A DNA stretch of 64,000 bases, from positions 124,001 to 188,000 of the forward strand of contig JAKSGN010000006.1 in assembly GCA_024180945.1 (NCBI GenBank), written 5' to 3'. The notes under the pieces were generated by a model. It was given only the letters and a program-made list of their open reading frames with translations. It made no database searches and was not told where the DNA came from. Source of the DNA: Macrophomina tecta (taxonomy: Eukaryota > Ascomycota > Dothideomycetes > Botryosphaeriales > Botryosphaeriaceae). Position 1 is the stretch's first letter, and every line of letters starts with the position of its first letter. Shown one piece after another: positions 20,601 through 29,600 of this stretch. The translations under genes were made by a program, and so were the position numbers.

Positions 20601-23600
20601 TCTCAAAGTGAGCCGGCCTTTCCACTCGCCGCTGATGGTGCGCTGTGTGGAATCATTCACAGAGCGCATCGGCTCTCTTAGCGCGAGGCTGCCTGTCAGT
20701 GTGCGTTTCTGGTCGACAGTGACGGCCACGGAGATGAGCGTAGCCCCTGATGTTGACTACTGGGTAAGGCATGCTCTGCAACCTGTTCTCTTCGAGCCAG
20801 CTGTGCGGGCCGTCTCAGAAGCCTTTGCGGGCAGAGTGCGGGTACTGGAAGTAGGCCCCAAGAGCGTCCTCTGCGACATGATGCGGCGGTGGGCGAGCGT
20901 CCCAGCAGGATTGCCAGCGTCGTGCGCGTTGCTTGGCTGGTCAAGTGTTGCGGCAAAGTCGGGAGCCTCACTGGCCACGCTCGAGGCAGCAGTCGCCGCC
21001 AACAAGCAGCACTTCGAGAAGCGCGGAGACGTGTACGAGGATGGCGAGGAGGGCGACTGTGGCAACAATATCGTGCTGGTCGGCCCTGGACCACGCGACG
21101 GATTCTTCCCATGGCGCCGCGGATACCACGCCCTCATCACCAGGCCTGAGATACTGCATCTGGATGCCGACACGTGTGCAGTGCGCTTCAGGGTTAACCA
21201 CCGAGCACTCCAGCTCGTGGCTGACCATGTTGTGCGCCGGCGCCCGATTCTGCCAGGGGCAGCCGTCTTTGACCTGGCTTTAGGGGGATACCAGGTTCTC
21301 CACGGCCTGCACCCGCTCGATGCGCTTCCTGTCGAGTTGCGAGACGCTGTCATCTCTCGCCCCGTGGTGCTGGCCGCGGATATGGAACCGCCATGGCTTC
21401 AGCTCACCTACAAAGGCTCCGACAGCAGCGTGCGCCTTATGTCTGCCGTCGATACTTCCCACGAGTTCGTCGAGCATGCTAATGCCACGATCGTCCACGT
21501 CGAGCCGACCCGCCGGGGTCAGCGCCTACGCCTCCAAACTATCCGAAGCCGCTGCACCCAGACCGTCGATGTCGCTGATCTCCGCGCGAAGCTCGCTGCC
21601 CGCGGGCTGGTGTACGGCCCGCAGTTTCAGGCCATGGTACGCGCCCAGCGTCGTGACGGGGAGTGCCTGGCAGAGTTGCGGTTGCCACCATCAGGTTCTT
21701 CGGGTTATGTCGTCCATCCGGGCGTGCTTGACAGCGCTATGCAGACCTGCGCCGCAACCTTGAGCTCCATGGCTGGCAGTGATGCCTTTGCCGTGGGCTC
21801 CCTCGGCCGTCTGCGCGTCTGTGCCTTCATGGGCGAACATCGCAGTGATGCCTTCGTTGTAGCATGGTCCCGCGTGGTCTCCTCCACCGCAGACTGCTAC
21901 GAAGCCAATGTTGACGTGTGCGACACATGTGGCAATATTCTCTTCTCCCTCGAATCGTTGCGTCTGGTGCGGGTATCCTCGCAAGTTGCCCTCATAACAA
22001 GTCCGCGGTGCCTGTACTTGACCGAATGGGCGCCCTTGCAGCCACCGCCTGGCGAGAGCCTTCGCGCAGCTTCCTCTGCACGTCTCCCCGAGGTGGCGGC
22101 CATCAACCTGGGCCAAGTATTGGGCATCCTCACTGGCCCCGGCTCTGCGAGGCGTGGTCCAGTGGCCACCTTCCGCGACGCCCTCCGCGCTGCCTGTGGC
22201 GCTGTAGACATTACTTTGCATTCCGCAACTTCACCCGCTGCGAACACCCTTGTCCACGCTTGTTCCCCCACTGAATCCGCATTCACGGTCACTTCGCAGC
22301 TCTGTCGTCTGTTTCAGGCCGTTACTGAGATGCCCGCTCTCGCAGACCTCCGCACCATCATCGTGGTTACCTTCGGCAGCCAGTCCGTGTGCGAGGATGA
22401 CATTTGCAATTCACCTGAAGCCTCGGCGGCATGGGGCTTGATGCGCTCTGCCAGGCTTGAGTTCCCAACACTTCGCCTGGTCACCATTGATGTTGACGTC
22501 TCTGATTCAGCGCGGAAGCAGGCCTGGGCGGTTCTTGATGCTGTGCTTGATGCGTCTGAAGACGAAGTCGCCTGGCGGGATGCACGCCGCTATGTGCCCC
22601 GACTGACAGACCCAGGCTTCCAAGGTCTAGAGGATGAGACCATCGACTTGATGAGTCCCGCGTTCGGCTTCTCGATCGATGCTGCTCTCCCTCCAAGTCT
22701 TGACCTGAACATAGCGGTGCCCGTGGACGTGGATGATGCTGAGCTGGCCCGTGTTCGTCGTGGGTACGCCCTTGTCAACTCACTCGCCTTGCAGAGCCTC
22801 ATCCAGGGTGCAGCATCTGTGGGATCCGAGTCTGACGTTGCACCCGTCGTGCGCCCGCTGTGGAGGCGCTACCGCAACATGTCTACCAGCTCCATTCAAG
22901 TGGACTTGGTGCCACCAGTCATCGAAGACGCGACCGCTTGGATTGACGACGCCATCGAGGGCCATCCAGAAGTCACGTCCGAGCTGGTTATGCTCAAGTC
23001 CCTCTACGGACAGCATGGCCTTGTCTTTCGCGGCGAGCGCGATCCTCTCGAGCTCCTCTTTCGCACAGATCGCCACACCGAAACCAAGGGTATATACTCC
23101 GAGTCATTCTACGCTCGCTACTACAACAGCGTTGTTACATACGTGCTGTCCGCTTTGGTGCAGCCGCAGCGTCGCAAGCTCCGCATCCTCGAGGTGGGCG
23201 GGGGGAGCGGCAGCACAACGCGACGAATGCTCGAGACGGTTGCCGCGCTTGAGATAGAGGTCGATTACCATTTTACCGACATTTCAGAGACATTCATTCG
23301 GAAGGCCTCTTCCAGCGGCGAGCTCAACGCACCTGGGGCCCGCGTAACGTACGGCATGTTTGATGCCGAGCGTGACCCTCGCCTCCAAGGGCTGGCAAGC
23401 TCGTCGTTCGACCTCATCGTTGCCGTCAATGTAATCCATGCAACGCGCGTGCTGAAAGAGACTATGACAAACCTCAGGCAGCTGCTGAGGCCTCGCGGCG
23501 TCGTGATCCTGTCCGAGATTACACGGCCAAGTGCCATGACAGACGCCTCGTTCGGAATGACCGAGGGCTGGTGGCGCTTCGACGACAAAGACCTGCGCCC

Positions 23601-26600
23601 TGAGTACCCTCTGATGGAGCCAGCCAGATGGGAGAGCCTCCTCCTGTCAACTGGCTTCGATCAGGTGCGAACACTCGAGAACCCCAAAGCGGGCGAGTCT
23701 CAGGCTGTAATCGTAGCCCAAGCCTCCTCCTCCTCTCTGATTGATGTAACGCGGGATCATGTGCAAGAACCAGGCGAGCGCGGCGTCTACGTCGTTGCTG
23801 GAGGCACTGGTGGCATTGGTCTTCTGACTGCTATCGTTCTACTTGAGCAGGGCTGCAGGAGGATCTATCTTCTTTCGCGGAGTGGAAACGTGTCCTCCAA
23901 CTCGACTCACTTGTGGGACAGGTTAATGGCCGTGGCCGATGTCGACCAAGTAGTCAAGGTGACGTGTGATGTCAGCAGCGCCGTCCAGGTGGCTGAAGTC
24001 TTTGCTGGGATCAGGCAACGCGGCGAATGGGTTGAAGGCGTAATCCACTCGGCTGGTGCACTTTCAGATGCCATGCTTCGCAACCAGACTTGTGGCTCAA
24101 TCACAACCGTCTTTGCTGCCAAGGTCGAGGCTCTGCGCCATCTTCACTCCTGCAGCCTCGAAGAACCTCGGCTCCGCCATTTCGTCATCTATTCTTCTTG
24201 CGCTGCCCTTCTTGGCTCGCCCGGGCAGAGCAATCACGCTGCGGCCAACGCTTTCCTCGACTCTTTCGCCGCTTACCGTCGCTCCTGTGGCCTTCCGGGA
24301 TTGAGCATACAATGGGGCACAGTCAGTGGTATCGGTGAGGCGGCCAGAAAGGGTGCAAATAAGCTGGCTGTCAAGTTCGGTCACGGTCAGGTCTCCGAGA
24401 TAGAGGCCGAGAGCTATTTGAAGGCCGTCTTTGCGTCTGACCATACCAATGTCCTGCCAGGGCCTATTTGCATTTCACCATTTAACTGGGCCACCTTTAG
24501 CAAGATGAGGACTCGCGTACCATCACTGGTGAGCGCGTTCTCCGTCATGCCGAAGTCCGCTCCTTCCCGTCCCGTGGATGCCACGACGGCAGCACAGGCT
24601 GTCTCTGTACCTGTCACTGGGGGCAATGCGGTAAGTCTGGTTGAGACAGTACAAAGCTGTGTCGAAGCGACTATTGGTACAAGAATGCCAAGCGTGTCAT
24701 CAACGTTTTTCGACGTGGGGATGGACTCTCTGTCTGCAATTGAGTTCCGCAATCGTCTGCAGTCGAAGCTGGGCGCTGGCGTCAAGCTTTCGGCATCACT
24801 GGTCTTCGACTACCCCACTCTCGGACGGCTGCAGGATTACCTGGAAGCTCTGCCAGAGTTGATGGCTATAACGGCCCAGACTGAACAGCAACCCCTGGTG
24901 CCACCTGCTCAGGCAACTCCTACAGCAGAGACTAGTCCACAGCAGCAGCAGTACCAAAGCCCCTCGCCGAAAATCTCCTCCATGATCTACAGCGTACCGC
25001 AGGTTGTTGATAAGGTTGTGTCAGTCGTAGGTATGGACGCCCGACTTCCCCACGCCAACACGGTCGAGGACCTGTGGAATCTGTTGTTATCGGGCGAGGA
25101 CCCCTTCCGTGACATACCATTTTCCCGATGGGACCTCGATGACAATTTCTACTCGCCCAAATCGGCAGATGGCAAGGCAACCGGGAGATCGTATGTCAAG
25201 CAGGGCGCCTTTCTCGGGCCAGACCAGCTCGAGTGGTTTGACAATAGCTTCTTCGGCATCTCGAATGCGGAGGCACGCACGATGGATCCGAACCAGCGGC
25301 TACTGCTCGAAGTATCATACCAGGCATTGGCTGACGCGGGCTACACTCGCGATAGCCTGCGTGGCCAGAATGTGGGTGTGTTTGTTGGCTTCATGAACTA
25401 CGACTCCTTCTTCCTCGCCAGTGGCGGGGACGCCGGCGCCTTCACTGCCTCATCCGCCTCTCCCGCCGTGCTTTCCAACCGGGTGAGCCACGCGCTAGGC
25501 TTAGAAGGCCCTTCATGTACGCTCGACACCGCTTGCAGCGCCTCTCTCTACGCATTGCACTCTGCCATCAGCGCCCTTCGCTCTGGCCAGTGCGACGCAG
25601 CAGTCGTTGCTGGTGTGAACGTCATGATGTCGCCTGCTGCTTTTGTTGCTGAGTGCGCCGCCGGCATGCTGAGCGCCTCGCAGAGATGCCGGCCTTTGGA
25701 TGACACTGCGGATGGCTTCGCCCGCGGTGAGGGTTGCGTGGCTATCGTGCTTCAGCGCCGCGCGGACGCGACAGCGCAGGGCCGATACATCCACGCCGAC
25801 ATCTTGGGCAGCGCTATCGGTCACGACGGTACTACAGTCAACCTCACTTCACCAAATGGTCCTGCTCAGGCAAGGGTGGTGAAGCGCGCCCTACAGGACG
25901 CCGGTGCCAGCCCGTCATCCATTGCGTTTGTCGAGGGCCACCTGACGGGCACGGTGCTGGGCGACCCCATTGAGTTCAGCGCTCTCAGGAGCGTCTTCGG
26001 GACGCCGGCGGCTCAGGAGAACAGGTCCGCACCTTTGCATCTGGGCGCCATCAAGAGCAATTTGGGCCATCTCGAAGGTGTCGCCGGGATCGCCGGGCTG
26101 GTCAAGGCGATTCTTTCGCTCAAACACCGCGTGATGCCTCCAATCGCCCGTCTCAAGAAGCTCAATCGCCACCTGGATACTCAAGGTTTCAACGTAAATA
26201 TTCCAGGATCTGGCAGCATCGGTCTGGTGCCTAGCTCATCGTCTGGCTCGGAGCTGAGGTGCGGCGTATCCTCCTTTGGATTCTCGGGCGCCAACGCGCA
26301 CATCGTCTTGGAGGCAGCCAGCGCAACGCAGTGCGGCTCAGTAGCTCGGGCGCGCCATGTGTTTTCTCGCAACTATTGCCCTCTGCGCCGATCGGGCTCC
26401 CATGCACTGCTCGGCCGCCTGTTGCCGGGGGAAAACTCACTGGCATCGGGAGGCGAGCATGAGATTTTGATCGGTCACCGTTTGTTCGCACTGCTGGAGC
26501 AGCATGTTGTCAAGGGCGCACCCACCGCTCCTGGTGCGATGTTCGTTGAACTGGCTGCATCAGTTATCGCTGGCACCGGCCCCTTGCCGTCAGCTCACCT

Positions 26601-29600
26601 TCAGGAAATTGTTTTCGCAGCTCCATTAGCCGTCTCATCTCCCCGGTCCAAGAAGGTACTCATCTCCCACGAGACAGACGGTCGTTTCATTATCTCGTGG
26701 ACGACTGTGGACGAGCAGGCAGAAGAAGGAGGAGAGTCTCATGTCGCGGCGTACGGACAGTTCAAGGGGCCAGCGAACTTACCATCTCCAGATGAACGAA
26801 ACGGCCTGATAGCCCGATTGCAGAGGCATCGAGAGAGTTGCAAGAATGTGGTAGATATGCATGCGGTGTGGAAGCAGCTTGAGGGCTTCGGGATCTACTA
26901 CGGTGGCCTCTTCCGCAGCTTGCAGCGCGCCTACACCTCGATCAACGAGCGCGCCGCCTTGGCATACGGCCACATAAGCCTCGGCGAGAACGGTGAAGAC
27001 GGCTTCCTCGCCCACCCCGCCCTGCTGGATTCTGCCATGCAACTCTGTGCAGCTGCGGTACTGGCTAAGCTATCCGCCGAGGTACAAAGCGGTGGGAATG
27101 CCGTGCGGACCTTCCTACCATTTGCCATGACGGGCATCAGATTCTGGGCTCCTCAGCCCCGGCATAGTCGTGTGCGAGAGTTCGCCGCCATTTCTGAGGT
27201 CCTCTCAGTAGGATCCGCCGATGTTAGAGCCCGGCTATCCGTCTTCGACGAAGAGCGCAACCCGATTTTCGACATCGACGAAGTGATATTCCGCCCCGTT
27301 GGGGCAAATGGGGAGGATCCGAGCCCGATCCGGAGCGAGAGCAAGCTCCCAGATGCCCTTCACACAGTCTGCTGGGCGAGGATGTCCAGAGCCCCTGAGC
27401 TGGAGGCGGTTGCTCAACCTTGTGTGCTCGTCGTCGAGGATGAGCAAGACCTAGGCTTCCTTCGCCCCAAGCTCCCCTCATCGGTCACTGTAGCACTACT
27501 TCAGGATTACAAGAGCACTGACACTCCTTCACAAACCCTTTATTATCTTCCCTCCACATCTGGCTCAGCGGCAGACCTGTGCGCGTCTGCTCTGGGGCTT
27601 CTAAATACAGTGATTGACTCAACATCGCTTGCGGGCTCCGCTAGCCCCTCAATTTGGATGTTTTCCCGCGCCAGCCAGGTTGTCCCGGTCGTTCACCCCC
27701 AGCAAGCTGCACTCTGGGGCTTGGCACGGTCCATAAGCCTTGAAGACGCCCGGGATGTGAGGATTGGCCTGGTTGACCTCGTGACGAACAAATCCGACAG
27801 AGCTGCTGACAGGGAAGACATGCTTGCGAATGTCCCGAAGCTACTGGGAAGAATGGCCGCTCCGAGCCGACCGCTGTCCGAATTGGCCTGGAATGCTGAG
27901 ATTGACACTTGGTTCGCCCCTCGGCTGGTGCCAGATCGTCTGTGCGAGCTCAATGCGCCAACGATGGCCATAGCTACCAACGGTCTGGACTCGCTTGAGG
28001 CGATATCAGTAGTCGAGCCGGACGGTTTAGTCGAGCTCGGCGATGAGCAGCTGTCAATCCGGGTCGGCGCGGTTGGGATCAATTTCCACGACGTCCTTTT
28101 CGCAGCGGGCGGCCTCCAGCACGGCAGCAGTGCACTGGGCGCTGACTTTGCCGGTACTGTAGAAGCGGTTGGCGCTGGCGTGCACCACGTCGCTCCAGGC
28201 GACGTGGTCTTCGGCATGGCCGAGGCGTGCATGAGGAGCGTAGTGAGGTGCAATGCGCGGTTGGTCCGCAAGCTGCCTGAGGGGCTCTCAATGGTTGACG
28301 CCGCGGCCCTGCCCACGGTCTTCGCCACTGCGTACCACTGCCTCGTGGAGCTGGCTCAGCTGCAGTCGGGGCAGATGATCCTGGTCCACACCGCCACCGG
28401 TGGTTTGGGTCACCTAATCATCAGCATAGCGCAGGCGCGCGGCGCCCGCATTGCCGCCACAGCCGGCTCGGAAGAGAAGCGTGCTTACTTGTGTGAGTCT
28501 CTGGGGTTGGAGAGCAGTATGGTTTCGACTTCGAGAGATCCACGCGCATTCGCCGCGCAGCTGAAGCACCTCGCGGGCCAAGTCGACGTGGTCATCAACA
28601 CCCTTTCCGGAGAGTATATTCCCGAGTCTCTGCGCCTCCTCAAGCGGGATGGAAGGTTCATCGAGACGGGTAAGGTTTCCATCTGGAGCCGTGACCAGGT
28701 GGCATCTTTCAACCCGGACATTGTCTACCATACCGTCGATCTGGACATCACGGGGTCCGCTTCTGTTGGCCTTATGGACACCTTCTTGTCGCGGCTGGCT
28801 GAGGGCGTGGTGGACGGCAGCGTTCAGCCTCCGCCAGTTACAGTGTTCGAGTACCCTACCCAGCTGAGAGACGCGTTCCGGTATGTTCGCACAGCCAGGC
28901 ATATCGGAAAAGTCGTGCTGCGCATGCCTTCGACGGCCATTCCCCGCACGCTCGCTGCCGCGAACACTTGCCCCGGCTTCTCGCCGCCTGATGTTCCTGC
29001 GGATTTCGATCAGGTGAGGTACCAGGAAGGCATTGAGAAGGTTACACAGTTTGCAGCTCGCCAGCTGCATACGGCCGTTGGAAGGCTCGCGGAGCATGAG
29101 GTGGATAATCGGTGGCAAAAGCTCTTCGGCAGGTATGCCAATCAAGAAGTTCGGACGAATGGCGCGGAGAAAGAGATTAGTATTGAGGAAATCATTAAGG
29201 AGTGGCCCGAAGTACGGCCCGAGGCTCGACTGGTAGGCTTAATGGAGGGGAAGGTGGAGGATCTTTTTAAGGGCCGCGTAGATGCGCCTGCGCTGCTCTT
29301 CTCGGAAGAGGCAATGGAAATTGTGGAGGGTTTTTACGTTGGATCGTTGGCACTGGACTACTACAATACCGTCCTCAGGGAGACGCTGGCCTCTCTCCTG
29401 CGTGGTCGACCCAGCAGCAGGAAGATACGCATCCTCGAGGTGGGCGCGGGCACAGGAGCTACGACCGCCAAGCTACTGCCCGCCTTGGAGTCTCTCGAGT
29501 TCGAGTACGTCTTCACAGACGTCAGTAGCGTCTTTCTCAAAAAGGCGAAGCGAGACATGGGCCGCCGTGTGCCGGCGACGGGGTCGATGGTATATGACAT

